Assembly (NCBI RefSeq): GCF_000739595.1
Contig: NZ_BBJP01000013.1
Coordinates: forward strand, 62,001 to 126,000
Source: Halorubrum halophilum
GTDB taxonomy: Archaea > Halobacteriota > Halobacteria > Halobacteriales > Haloferacaceae
Direction of reading: 5' to 3'
DNA: 64,000 nucleotides
Shown: positions 8,012 to 16,160 of the stretch, one piece after another
Position numbering within the stretch: position 1 is the first letter of the stretch
How the letters are laid out: every line of letters begins with the position of its first letter
Position numbers and translations under genes: made by a program
Notes under the pieces: generated by a model
The model's database searches: none
Seen by the model: the letters and a program-made list of their open reading frames with translations, nothing else
What the model was told of the DNA's origin: nothing

Positions 8012-9550
8012 TCAGACGGACCTGTCCATGACTTCGGCCAGCTGTCGGTCTATCTCCTCGACTTGCTGGGTGAGGCGCGAGACCATCTCCGTCTGACTCT
8101 CGTTTTCGTCTGCGATCTCCGAGATTTCCTCCGTGATGACGCGAGCCCGCTGTGAGACATCGTCAACGACGCTTGCCATCTCTTCGGCTACGCCCGCTTG
8201 CTCGTCCGTTGCGTCTGCTATTTCGCTGATCCCACCTTCGGTCTGTTCTACCGCCGACAGAATCTGTTTCTGATTTTCGAGGACTCGTTGGATATCCTCT
8301 CTCGCAGACTGAATCTGGTCATTGGCCGACTCCATCTCCGTTGTGGTTTGGCCAGCTTTCCGTTTGATCGTCGTGACGATCTCTTCGATTTCGGCGGCTT
8401 GGTCCTGTGATCGAGTCGCTAAGTCCTTTACTTCGTCCGCGACGACCGCGAATCCGTCACTGTCGCTTCGCGCAGCCTCAATATTGGCGTTCAACGCCAG
8501 CATGTTCGTCTGCTCGGCGATACTGTTAATCACACCGACGAACTCCTCTACCTGCTCGATCTCGTCCCGTAGATCAGCCACGTCTTCCGCTACTGTTGCT
8601 GACTTTTCAGCGGTTTCGTCCACCTGATCAATGACCTCCGTCACAGTCTCCACGGATTCCTGTGCCAGTTCCCGCGACTCGGCGCTCTGCGTATTCACTT
8701 CGTCGGCACTGGAGGCGATCTCTTCGACGGTAGCGCTGAACCCGGAGACGTCTTCCTGGGCGCTGTCGAGTTCGTCCGCTTGGTCGGAGACGAGCTGGGT
8801 GATCTCGTTCGATCGGCTCGCGATCTCGCTCGTCGATGCCCCCAGTTCTCCCATCGATGCCTCGACGTTATTCGACAGTTCTTGCTGGAGTTCGCTCAGT
8901 GATTCACGCTGCTCGACGACCGTTGTAACATCGAAGAGCAACTCGACCGCACCAACGGTCTCACCCGTCGGCGTCTGTATCGGCGTCCCGATCGCGCGAG
9001 CGTGTGCTTGTGATCCGTCTGGTCGCTCCGCAGATCGGAACTCTTCTTCTCGGATCGGCGTTCCAGTGCGAACGACCTTCTCGGCGAGCGTTTCGTCTTT
9101 TCCTTTCGTCTGCTCTGTTGAATCCACAGAGGGCAGCGGGATCGGGTCATTCTGTACACAATTCAGGACCGCTGCCGAGAGAATGTAGAGATGGACTCTT
9201 GCCAGGGAGCGCACGGATCGAGATCGCTGGGTGGATCGATCCAATCATCGACAACGAAAAACGAGATAACCGCGTCTTCAGCGATCGTGATCACGGTGCC
9301 GTCATCGGATTCAACAGAGCACTTTCGTCCCGAACACATCATATGCGTTTGTTCCGACCGCTTCGCTTGCAGGGAGGCCCAGCAGATTTTCCGTGGCCGC
9401 GTTCCATTGGGTGATATCGCCATTAGCATCGACGACGAATGCTGCCTCAGGAAGTTCCGAAATGAACTGCTCGAACGTATTTCGCCAAAATGCACCGTCC
9501 GGTTCGGCACTCGCCTGCTGGAGATGTGAATTCTGCGTGGCCTGAGCCAT
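8012..9550 (-). pseudogene. PAS-domain soluble halobacterial transducer (methyl-accepting type), disrupted by a MITE
   Basis: Two in-frame pieces make one gene. The 5' part (9550 down to 9330) encodes a PAS start: FISELPEAAFVVDANGDITQWNAATENLLGLPASEAVGTNAYDVFGTK. The 3' part (from 9102 down) continues with KDETLAEKVVRTGTPI, a second half of the PAS fold, and a long coiled-coil signalling domain whose hairpin tip is INSIAEQTNMLALNANIEAAR, the CheA/CheW contact region. Between them lies a 211-bp element plus an 8-bp target duplication, 219 bp in all. That insert is a multiple of three but brings TGA stops. Removing it restores a 439-residue ORF. No membrane helices or HAMP domain are seen, so the intact protein would be a cytoplasmic transducer. 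Confidence 0.92.
9111..9321. mobile_element. 211-bp MITE with 15-bp terminal inverted repeats and 8-bp target duplication
   Basis: The left end is TGCTCTGTTGAATCC (9111-9125) and the right end is its perfect reverse complement GGATTCAACAGAGCA (9307-9321). The flanks carry a perfect 8-bp direct repeat, CTTTCGTC, at 9103-9110 and 9322-9329. The interior has no transposase and no credible ORF, so it must have been moved in trans. Base composition is lower in GC than the surroundings. An 8-bp duplication fits IS5-family (ISH1 group) elements of haloarchaea, but other families also make 8-bp repeats and no parent element lies in this window. Confidence 0.94.
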
Positions 9551-9633
9551 ATCGATTGGCTCCGATCTGACTACATGTGTGTTTCGTCGGTATTATTGAA
9601 ACTGATAGATTGCGAGTCGAGCCACCGATCGCC

Positions 9634-12363
9634 TCACCGCCGCGCCCAGTCGAGCATCCGCGCGTAGAAGGGATCGGAGCCGAGCGCGTCGGCGTCGCCG
9701 ACCAGCGTCAACTGTTTTTTCGCCCGGGTGAGCGCCACGTTCATCCGGCGGTGGTCCTCGAAGATCGGGCCGTCGAGGTCGCCGGTCGCGACCAGCGAGA
9801 CGACGATCACCTCCTTCGAGGAGCCCTGGAAGCGGTCGACCGTGTCGACGGTGACTCCAGTTCGTCGGCCGATCTCGGCGACCTGCGCGCGGAAGGGCGC
9901 GATCACGCCGATGTCGTCCGGGTCGACACCGGCCGCGACGTAGGCGTCGACGACCTCTGCGACGCGCTCGGCCTCCCGGACATTCCGGTTGCCGTCGCGG
10001 CTCCCGTCCGGGTCGACGAAGCTCACGCCGCCGGCGAGCCCCTCGGGGAGGTCGGCGGGGTCGACGCCGAGGTCGCGGAGGGTCTGGCCCGCGACCTCGG
10101 GGGTCGCCGGGCGGAGCGCGCCGTCGTAGAACTCCGCGGAGGCGAACGCCTGAATCCGCTGGCTCATCCGGTACTGGCGGTCGAGCATGACGCTCGCGTC
10201 GGGGTACTCCTCGATGAGTCGCTGGAAAAGGGACGTTTGGAGGTCGTTCTCCGCGCGCACGACCGGCGGGAGCTGCTCGTGGTCGCCGACGAGGACGAAC
10301 CGGTCCGCGCGGTTGATCGCGGCGTGGGTGCCCGGCTCCGTGAGCTGCGAGGCCTCGTCGACGAGCGCCACGTCGAACTCGCACTCGCGGAGGACGCGGG
10401 AGCCGCAGGCCGCAGTGGTGGCGGCGACGACGGGCGCGTCCCGCAGTTCGGCGGCCTTCGCGTTGGGGTCGCCGCGCTGGACGAGCCGCACGTCCTGCAT
10501 GTCGCCGCGGACGCCGGTCTCGCTCCCGACCCGCAGCACGTCGTCGAATCCTTGCTCTCGGAGCGCTTCGAGGGCGTTGTCGACCGCGCGGTTGGTGAAC
10601 GCCGACAGCAGCACCCGGTTCCCCTCCTCGACCAAAGCCCGGATCGTCCGCGCGATGGTGTACGTCTTCCCGGTGCCCGGCGGCCCGTGGATCAGCGCGC
10701 AGTCCTCGGCGTCGACGGCGAGTTCGACGGCCTCGTTCTGGGACGCGTTGTTGTCGATGTAGGCGTCGGGGGCGTCCGGGTCATCGCTCCCGGGAACTCC
10801 GGCCGGGCGGTCGCTCTCCGCCCGGAACTCCGGCTCCCGACGCCCGAACAGCACGTCCTTGCGCGCGTCGCTCCCTTTTAAGATCGCGTCGTGAAGTGCG
10901 GTGAGCGAGCGGTCGACCGAGATCTCGGAGGGGTAGACGTCGAGCCGCCGGAGCTCGACCGGCTCGTCCGTCTCGACGACGACCTCGTCGCCGTCGAGCG
11001 CCGTGATGCGCCCGAGTTCGCCGTGCCCGGTCACGGGGTCCCCGTCGCTCGCGAGCGCCACGTCGCCCTCGCGGAGCTTCGAGACGGCGTCGCCCGGCTT
11101 TCGGGCGCGGAGTTTCCACCGGGCGTCGTCGATCTCGGTCTGCGAGACGGGTTCGAGGTCGATGAGCGCGCGGTCGTCTGCGGCGCGCTCCTCGGGCGAC
11201 TGCTCCCACAGCTTCCGGTACTCGGCGTGGGTCTCGCGGCGCTCCTCCTCTAAGGCGACGTAGAAGCGGTCGAAGTAGTCGCGCTCCTCGTCGGGGACCG
11301 GCGTCCCGACCGAGCCCGCCTTCGACTCCTGATCGAGCCGGCCGGAGACGACCATGCAGGTGTCCTGCTCGAAGCAGTACTGGCACTTCGCGTCGGCCTC
11401 GTACCCTGTCGGGACCGTGGGGCGCTCGCCGGGATCGTGGAGCGCGCGCCACTCCATCGCCGCGAGGGCGTTGCGCTCGCGGACGACGAACTCCAGCAGG
11501 CCACGACCGACGGAGAACTCCTTGGCGGGCGCCAGATCGCCCGATTCCTCGTTGCGGTCCAGCGCGGTGTTTTTGGTGTAGAGGAGGGTTCCGATGTCGG
11601 GGTCGACGCCGCGCTCCTCCAGCATGAGCGCGTAGCAGGCCGCCTGGATCTTGTCGTGGAAGCGCGGCTCGCGCTTGGTGTTCTTCCCGGTCTTCAGCTC
11701 GACGGGGGTCCCGCGCCGGAGCGCGTCTGCCCGGCCCTTCAGGCCGAACGTCGGCGAGATGAGCGTGAACTCCGATCGCCACGTGTCCTCGTCAGTGAGG
11801 GTTCCCTGCGCGAGCCACCCCTCGATCGCGGCGGCGTTGCGGCGCACCTCGTCGGCGACCTCCTCGGGCTCGTAGCCCAGCAGGCCCAGTTCGAGGCCGG
11901 CCTCCTCGACGCGGTCGACGACCGACTCCTCCAGCTCCATCCCCCGGAGCAGGTCGCCGAACACCTCGTGGACGACGGTCCCCTTGACCACGGGGTAGTT
12001 GAGGGGGATCCCGGAGAGCTTGTTCAGGTAGTACATCCGCGGGCACTGCACCCACGACCGGATCCCGGTCACGTCGACGAGGAAGTCGGGCTCGAGCACG
12101 ACCCACGAGTCGCCCGTGGTCGCGTACCCCGTCTCGCCGCCGAACTCGTCCGCCTCGGCGTCGGTGACGAGCAGTTCCATGCCCGGCTCGGCGTGCTCGG
12201 CGGTCTCGGTCCACTTGCCCCACAGTGTCACGTCGACCGGATCGCCCGCGCCGCGGTCGGGGCGGATCCGGAGCTCGCGGAGCTCCCGGTCGCCGTACGA
12301 CGTCGACACGGTCCGCGCGTCTCCCACGGAGAGGATCGGCCCCCGAACGTTCACGGCCGTCAT
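9634..12363 (-). CDS. Dna2-like nuclease-helicase (Cas4-type nuclease fused to SF1 helicase)
   Basis: A 909-residue protein. Residues about 115-330 form a Dna2/Cas4-type PD-(D/E)xK nuclease: an iron-sulfur cysteine in VQCPRMYYLN, the catalytic VELKTGKNTK, and the clustered C-x2-C-x5-C of CQYCFEQDTC. After a linker with an OB-like region, a superfamily 1 helicase follows: Walker A GPPGTGKTY, DEAD-like VDEASQ, motif III GDHEQLPP, motif V/VI VDRFQGSSKEVIVVS and RRMNVALTRAKK. It probably processes DNA ends or flaps during replication and repair. The start at 12363 (MTAVNVRGPIL) follows the conserved beginning; upstream sequence is noncoding and faces a divergent gene. Confidence 0.92.
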   Translation of the reverse strand: MTAVNVRGPILSVGDARTVSTSYGDRELRELRIRPDRGAGDPVDVTLWGKWTETAEHAEPGMELLVTDAEADEFGGETGYATTGDSWVVLEPDFLVDVTGIRSWVQCPRMYYLNKLSGIPLNYPVVKGTVVHEVFGDLLRGMELEESVVDRVEEAGLELGLLGYEPEEVADEVRRNAAAIEGWLAQGTLTDEDTWRSEFTLISPTFGLKGRADALRRGTPVELKTGKNTKREPRFHDKIQAACYALMLEERGVDPDIGTLLYTKNTALDRNEESGDLAPAKEFSVGRGLLEFVVRERNALAAMEWRALHDPGERPTVPTGYEADAKCQYCFEQDTCMVVSGRLDQESKAGSVGTPVPDEERDYFDRFYVALEEERRETHAEYRKLWEQSPEERAADDRALIDLEPVSQTEIDDARWKLRARKPGDAVSKLREGDVALASDGDPVTGHGELGRITALDGDEVVVETDEPVELRRLDVYPSEISVDRSLTALHDAILKGSDARKDVLFGRREPEFRAESDRPAGVPGSDDPDAPDAYIDNNASQNEAVELAVDAEDCALIHGPPGTGKTYTIARTIRALVEEGNRVLLSAFTNRAVDNALEALREQGFDDVLRVGSETGVRGDMQDVRLVQRGDPNAKAAELRDAPVVAATTAACGSRVLRECEFDVALVDEASQLTEPGTHAAINRADRFVLVGDHEQLPPVVRAENDLQTSLFQRLIEEYPDASVMLDRQYRMSQRIQAFASAEFYDGALRPATPEVAGQTLRDLGVDPADLPEGLAGGVSFVDPDGSRDGNRNVREAERVAEVVDAYVAAGVDPDDIGVIAPFRAQVAEIGRRTGVTVDTVDRFQGSSKEVIVVSLVATGDLDGPIFEDHRRMNVALTRAKKQLTLVGDADALGSDPFYARMLDWARR

Positions 12364-12465
12364 CGGCGGCCGTCTCGAAAAACGCTGTCGGTGGGGGCGA
12401 CGGGCCCGACCTAACTGGCCGGGACCGACACGCTCATGCGCCGCTGCCCGGTAGTGCACGCCGAC

Positions 12466-13017
12466 ATGCGCGTGCGAGACTGGGACGACATCCTCGCCGA
12501 CGTCGCGAGCGACTCGACCGACCCCGACGGCTGGCGCGCGGTCGCCGGCTCCCGACGCGAGGGGCTCGGCGAGGACCTCTACTTCGGTCACCCGGGCGTC
12601 GGCGTCTACCACCTGAAGACGTACGCGAAGAACCCCCGCGACCTCCGCGGCGTGGGCGCGAAGATCGCCCGCAGCGTCGACGACGAACTCGACCCCCTGC
12701 TCCCGAGCGAGGAGTCGGCCGGGCGGTTCGCGGTGCGGTCGCCGCCGGAGGACGAGTCGGAGGCGGAGGACGTTGCGACCCGACTGCGCGAGACGCTGAA
12801 GGTCCACGCGGAGGCGCCGACGAGCCCCGATCACCTGTTCGAGGACGTGATGGAGGCGATCGACTCGCCCGCGTTCGGTCCGATGGACTACGAGTTCGAC
12901 GGGCGGCCGGACGAGCTTGACGAGCTCTCGGACACCTTCGAGGAGGCCGAGGAGCTCCTCTCGTCCGAGCTAGAGGACCTGATCGACGACGACGACGTGG
13001 ACCGCGGGTTCCACTGA
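12466..13017 (+). CDS. Haloarchaeal conserved hypothetical protein
   Basis: 183 residues, highly acidic, with no cysteines and no membrane segments. The central part (GLGEDLYFGHPGVGVYHLKTYAKNPRDLRGVGAKIARSVDDELDPLLP) looks like a folded domain and the C-terminal half is a Glu/Asp-rich helical region. I do not recognise a function. It is divergent from the Dna2-like gene with about 100 bp between them, which hints at a shared DNA-processing context but proves nothing. An in-frame ATG at 12436 would add ten residues; the start at 12466 (MRVRDWDD) is preferred because the extra residues look unstructured. Confidence 0.75.
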   Translation: MRVRDWDDILADVASDSTDPDGWRAVAGSRREGLGEDLYFGHPGVGVYHLKTYAKNPRDLRGVGAKIARSVDDELDPLLPSEESAGRFAVRSPPEDESEAEDVATRLRETLKVHAEAPTSPDHLFEDVMEAIDSPAFGPMDYEFDGRPDELDELSDTFEEAEELLSSELEDLIDDDDVDRGFH

Positions 13018-13028
13018 TAGATCGTTTA

Positions 13029-13535
13029 TATAAGATCAAGGAGAATACCTGCGGCTTTAGCCGCAGGATGAATCCGACAGCTTGGAATCAAACCACGTTG
13101 GACTCCCTAGTTCGAGTTACTAATAGATACTTTGAAGTTTCAAGAATCGCTATATGTCGGTAAGGTCAGGTCGGAACGGAGCGGATTCCGAACGACCTTC
13201 GGAGGCGGCCTGTCCGCCCTCGCAACGAGGCAGTATCGGAAACGCTGACGCGGTGAACACGAACCCTCGAAGGGTTTGCCGAGTGCCCGTCGGTCTGAGA
13301 AAGCCCAACGATACCTCCGAGTCTGACGATGTGTCAGCGACTCCCTGCTGGCAAAAACAACAGGTGGGAGTCACCAACACCGAGGATAGGAGTAACGGCC
13401 ACTTGGCATGGCCAGTCAGCCACCGACCACGACGACTGGGTTAAACGGACTCCCGTGAAGTGGCGGAGTCATGGTTGCGAACCTGAAACTCCCACCGCTC
13501 GGGATTCCTCCGCCTGAAGGCGGAGGAGGATGTCA
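13029..13535 (+). mobile_element. Transposase-less IS200/IS605-derived element (PATE-like)
   Basis: The left end has a palindrome CCTGCGGCTTTAGCCGCAGG at 13048-13067 followed by ATGAATCCGACAG. This matches the layout of the left end of the complete IS element in this window, where the hairpin is followed by ATGAAGCCGACAA. The right end has the hairpin CTCCGCC-TGAA-GGCGGAG (13508-13525) followed by AGGATGTCA, also found at the right end of that IS. About 440 bp lie between and encode no tnpA or tnpB, though short open frames may be eroded remains. A TTAT just before 13030 could be the target tetranucleotide. Such deletion derivatives are called palindrome-associated transposable elements in haloarchaea. 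Confidence 0.65.
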
Positions 13536-13597
13536 AACGTCCGATTCCGGTGTTTCTACGTGATCGATTTCTTCGCGGTGAGGACCGCAAAATCCCC

Positions 13598-13711
13598 AGC
13601 CGCTCGCTTATAAGTGATCGACGGTAGATCTGCAGTGGAGACGTCCAAAGCCCTAGCCGCTCGCTTATAAATGGTTGACTACGGATCGACCGCAAACACC
13701 TCCAAAGCCCC
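13598..13711. repeat. Two tandem 57-bp units carrying TTATAA boxes, leading into hairpin element A
   Basis: The string AGCCGCTCGCTTATAA begins at 13598 and again at 13655, exactly 57 bp apart, and a third truncated match (AGCCGCG) starts at 13712, another 57 bp on, where the multi-hairpin element begins. The end of each unit reads (T)CCAAAGCCC. At the 56-kb copy the same box begins at 56091 and AGCCGCG at 56148, again 57 bp. TTATAA resembles a haloarchaeal TATA box, so the units may drive transcription into the hairpin element. Confidence 0.85.
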
Positions 13712-13999
13712 AGCCGCGAGGACTCGCGTGACTCGCTGCGCTCCTCGCCACTCGCGTTGCTCGTTCCTGCGGTGCTTGCGTCGTCAGGCGTTGCCCTCGC
13801 GGCTGCCCCTTTGAATCCCACCCGACCGCACCGTAACCGCGCCTCACGCCTCCCCAGCCTCGTCGGTCGCCGCAGGCGACCGACTCCCTCGCGGGCGTCG
13901 CCGGCGGCGAAGCCGCCGGCTGCCAGAGGGACCGAAGGTCCCTCGCGGTTCGCGGCCCTTCGGGCCGCTCACCGGCGCGCCACCGCAACTATTTATAAG
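13711..13999 (+). repeat. Multi-hairpin intergenic element, copy A
   Basis: About 290 bp with no credible gene, shared with copies at 28.8 and 56.1 kb in the same orientation. Visible stems: 13711-13721 with 13795-13805 (CAGCCGCGAGG and its complement); 13862-13871 with 13875-13884 (GTCGGTCGCC, loop GCA); 13900-13920 (GCCGGCGGC-GAA-GCCGCCGGC); a GAGGGACC/GGTCCCTC hairpin near 13925-13945; and GGCCC-TTC-GGGCC after it. Conserved single-stranded blocks between stems include CTGCCCCTTTGA and CCTCCCCAGCCTCGTCGG. The right terminus is GCGCCACCGC followed by TTATAAG at 13993-13999. Confidence 0.85.
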
Positions 14000-14065
14000 C
14001 GATCGCAACCGAGTCAGCGGCACACCCGCCGACGCTCCTTTATAAATGACGACCGTACGATCCGC

Positions 14066-14518
14066 ATGAGCTATCCGGTCACGTACTACTGTCCGCACTG
14101 CGGGACCCTCGTCGAACTGGAGCGCGACGGCTACCTCGCGGACAAGTCGGTGACGCCGTATCCCCTCGAAGGATGGGAGTACGTCGATCCGACGGCGCCG
14201 TTCGAGGGCGACGACGCCGACGGCGTCCGGTTCGTCTGCGGCGAGAGCGACGGCGTCGACTGGGACCCGCACGACGGCGTCCGCGGGTCGGACGTGGGCG
14301 GCGACGAGCCCTACCGAGAGCCGGACGCCGAGGGGAGCGGCTGCGGCGAGCCCTTCTACCTCTCGTTCGTGCGCTACGAGGAGGGCCGCGAGATCGACCC
14401 GCGATCGGAGTCGGAGCTCGTCGAGATCGATCCCGATCCCCGCCCGAGCGGTCCGCGCGGACCGGGCGGGCCAGATAGGTCGGGGGGACCCGGAGGCTCC
14501 GACGGCGGCTTCTGGTGA
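14066..14518 (+). CDS. Small zinc-ribbon-like hypothetical protein
   Basis: 150 residues starting MSYPVTYYCPHCG. The CPHCG pair and later single Cys-Gly motifs (RFVCGES and GCGEPFYLSF) could make a zinc-binding fold. The C-terminal 30 residues are Gly/Pro/Arg-rich and probably disordered. A TATA-like box, CTTTATAAAT at about 14038-14047, sits the right distance upstream of ATG 14066 for a leaderless mRNA. It follows the multi-hairpin element directly. I do not recognise a function. Confidence 0.75.
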   Translation: MSYPVTYYCPHCGTLVELERDGYLADKSVTPYPLEGWEYVDPTAPFEGDDADGVRFVCGESDGVDWDPHDGVRGSDVGGDEPYREPDAEGSGCGEPFYLSFVRYEEGREIDPRSESELVEIDPDPRPSGPRGPGGPDRSGGPGGSDGGFW

Positions 14519-14581
14519 GCGGTCGCCGGAGTCCGCTCCCGACTGACAAACCCCTTAACGGGTGAGCGAGTACACCGGCGT

Positions 14582-15520
14582 ATGGAAAGCATCAACCGGA
14601 CCGCGATCGAGCTCGTCGACGAGGCGCTCGACTTCGCCGGCGAGCTCGACGTCGTCGGCTACGAGCTGGACAACGGCGCCACCGTCGTCGACTTCGGCGT
14701 CGACGCCGCGGGCGGCGTCGAGGCGGGACTGCTACTCGCCGAGATCCAGACCGCCGGCCTCGCGAACCTCCGCACCCGCATGGGCGAGGTCGCGGGCGCG
14801 CCGCGCCAGTACGTCGAGCTGTCGACCGACCACCCCGCCATCGCGCTGCTCTGCTCGCAGAAGGCCGGCTGGGAGCTCGCCTTCGACTCCGGCTTCGAGG
14901 GGCTCGGCTCGGGGCCGGCCCGGGCGCTCGTCGGACAGGAGACCGAGTTCGAGCGCGTCGGCTACTACGACTCCTCGGAGTTCGCGACGCTCGCCGTCGA
15001 GTCGACGACGCTCCCCACCGAGGAGGTCGCCGAACACGTCGCCGACCTCGCCGAGGTCGACCTCGAAGGCGTGTTCCTCCCGGCCTACGCAACCGGCTCG
15101 ACCGCAGGATCGGTCGCGACCGCGGCCCGCGCCGCGGAACTCGCCGTCTTCCGCCTGCTGGAGCTCGGCTACGAGCCGACCGACGTGCTCCACGCCTCCG
15201 GCGCGGCGCCGATGGCCCCGGCCACCCGCGACGAGGACCTCGCGATGGGGCGCACGAACGACGCCTTAGCCTACGGCGGGGAGGTCCACCTGCAGGTCGC
15301 GCGCGACGACGACCGCTTCGACCAGATCGTCTCGACCGCCCGCGAGGAGTACGGGACGCCCTTCGTCGAGGTGTTCGAGGACGCCGACTGGGACTTCTAC
15401 GAGGTCGACGAGCGCGTCTTCGCGCCCGCAAAGGTCACCGTCGACGTCGTCGACGGCCCCGTCTACACGGTCGGCGAGACGGACGAGGAGCTGCTTGCGG
15501 AGTCGTTCGACTACCGCTGA
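14582..15520 (+). CDS. mch: Methenyltetrahydromethanopterin cyclohydrolase
   Basis: 312 residues matching archaeal Mch, which reversibly hydrolyses methenyl-tetrahydromethanopterin. In haloarchaea, which do not make methane, it serves folate-type one-carbon metabolism. Family blocks include FGVDAAGGVEAGLLLAEIQTAGLANLRTRMGEV, DHPAIALLCSQKAGWEL, the glycine-rich GLGSGPARALVG and SGAAPMAPATRDEDLAMGRTNDALAYGG. Length is standard for the family. The start codon ATG 14582 lies about 30 bases after a CTTAAC stretch that may act as a TATA element. A downstream hypothetical gene follows within 40 bp and may be co-transcribed. Confidence 0.96.
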   Translation: MESINRTAIELVDEALDFAGELDVVGYELDNGATVVDFGVDAAGGVEAGLLLAEIQTAGLANLRTRMGEVAGAPRQYVELSTDHPAIALLCSQKAGWELAFDSGFEGLGSGPARALVGQETEFERVGYYDSSEFATLAVESTTLPTEEVAEHVADLAEVDLEGVFLPAYATGSTAGSVATAARAAELAVFRLLELGYEPTDVLHASGAAPMAPATRDEDLAMGRTNDALAYGGEVHLQVARDDDRFDQIVSTAREEYGTPFVEVFEDADWDFYEVDERVFAPAKVTVDVVDGPVYTVGETDEELLAESFDYR

Positions 15521-15557
15521 TGCCGGCCGCCGCGTCGGCCCGCCCGGGTCGTTGACG

Positions 15558-16091
15558 ATGCGTCTCAAGCCGGTCCCCGAACCCCCCGACTCGCTCGATG
15601 ACCTCCGCGCGTTCCAGCGGGCGGTCCCGCTCGTCCCCGGGAGCACCGACGACTGCTGTGCCCGGCTCCGCGAGCGCCGGGGGCTCTCCGACCGCCAGAC
15701 GGCGAACGACTGGCTGGCGTTTCTGCGCGCGCTCGGACTGGCCCGGGAGACGCCCCGCGGGTTCGTGAGAACCGACGCGGAGCCGACCCCGGAGCGCGTC
15801 CGCGAGGGGCTCCGCGAGGGCGTGCTCCTCGTTCCCGAGGCGCTCGCCGCCCTGCGGGACGCCTCGCCCGCGGACCCGCTCACGCCAGATGCCCTGTTCG
15901 AGGCGACGCGGGAGTCAGTGCCGCGACACGACCGCGCTCGCGACCCGAACTGGGAGGCGACGTGGCGCGAGCGCGCCGACCGGCTCCTCCGGTGGCTCGC
16001 GCTCGTCGACCTCGCCGAGGAGATCGAACCGGGCGAGCGTGGAGATCCGGACGAGCGCTCGGTCGCCTACGTCGCGGGCGATGTCGCCTGA
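15558..16091 (+). CDS. Conserved hypothetical protein downstream of mch
   Basis: 177 residues, soluble and helical. The N-terminal half (DLRAFQRAVPLVPGSTDDCCARLRERRGLSDRQTANDWLAFLRALGLARETPRGFVRTD) has the spacing of a winged-helix fold, so a DNA- or protein-binding role is possible. The C-terminal half contains NWEATWRERADRLLRWLALVDLAEEI, another amphipathic helical pair. The start at 15558 is chosen over an upstream ATG at 15495 that would overlap the end of mch and code for low-complexity sequence. No function is recognised. Confidence 0.75.
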   Translation: MRLKPVPEPPDSLDDLRAFQRAVPLVPGSTDDCCARLRERRGLSDRQTANDWLAFLRALGLARETPRGFVRTDAEPTPERVREGLREGVLLVPEALAALRDASPADPLTPDALFEATRESVPRHDRARDPNWEATWRERADRLLRWLALVDLAEEIEPGERGDPDERSVAYVAGDVA

Positions 16092-16160
16092 GACGACGCT
16101 TCTCGGAACCTGCGGGCGACCCGTGACAAGCCTTTTACTCGGAGCCGGAGAGGGAGTCCC

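Noticed and set aside
9163-9510. Minus-strand frame through the MITE, and a plus-strand frame 9191-9529
   Set aside because: Both cross the insertion boundaries and join unrelated sequence; no start signal or domain.
9577-10881. Long plus-strand frame antisense to the Dna2-like helicase
   Set aside because: Typical GC-driven shadow with Arg/Val/Asp-rich sequence and no motif; the minus-strand frame has all helicase and nuclease motifs.
13160-13200. GGTCAGGTCGGAACGGAGCG, which looks like the SRP RNA helix 8 motif
   Set aside because: The match is partial, the matching second strand and Alu domain are not found, and the stretch lies inside the IS200/IS605-derived element.
13757-14272. Open frames on both strands inside hairpin element A, and the similar ones in B and C
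   Set aside because: They change frame and length between copies, are rich in Arg, Pro and Ser, and follow the stem sequences; the pattern is kept at the level of base pairing, not protein.
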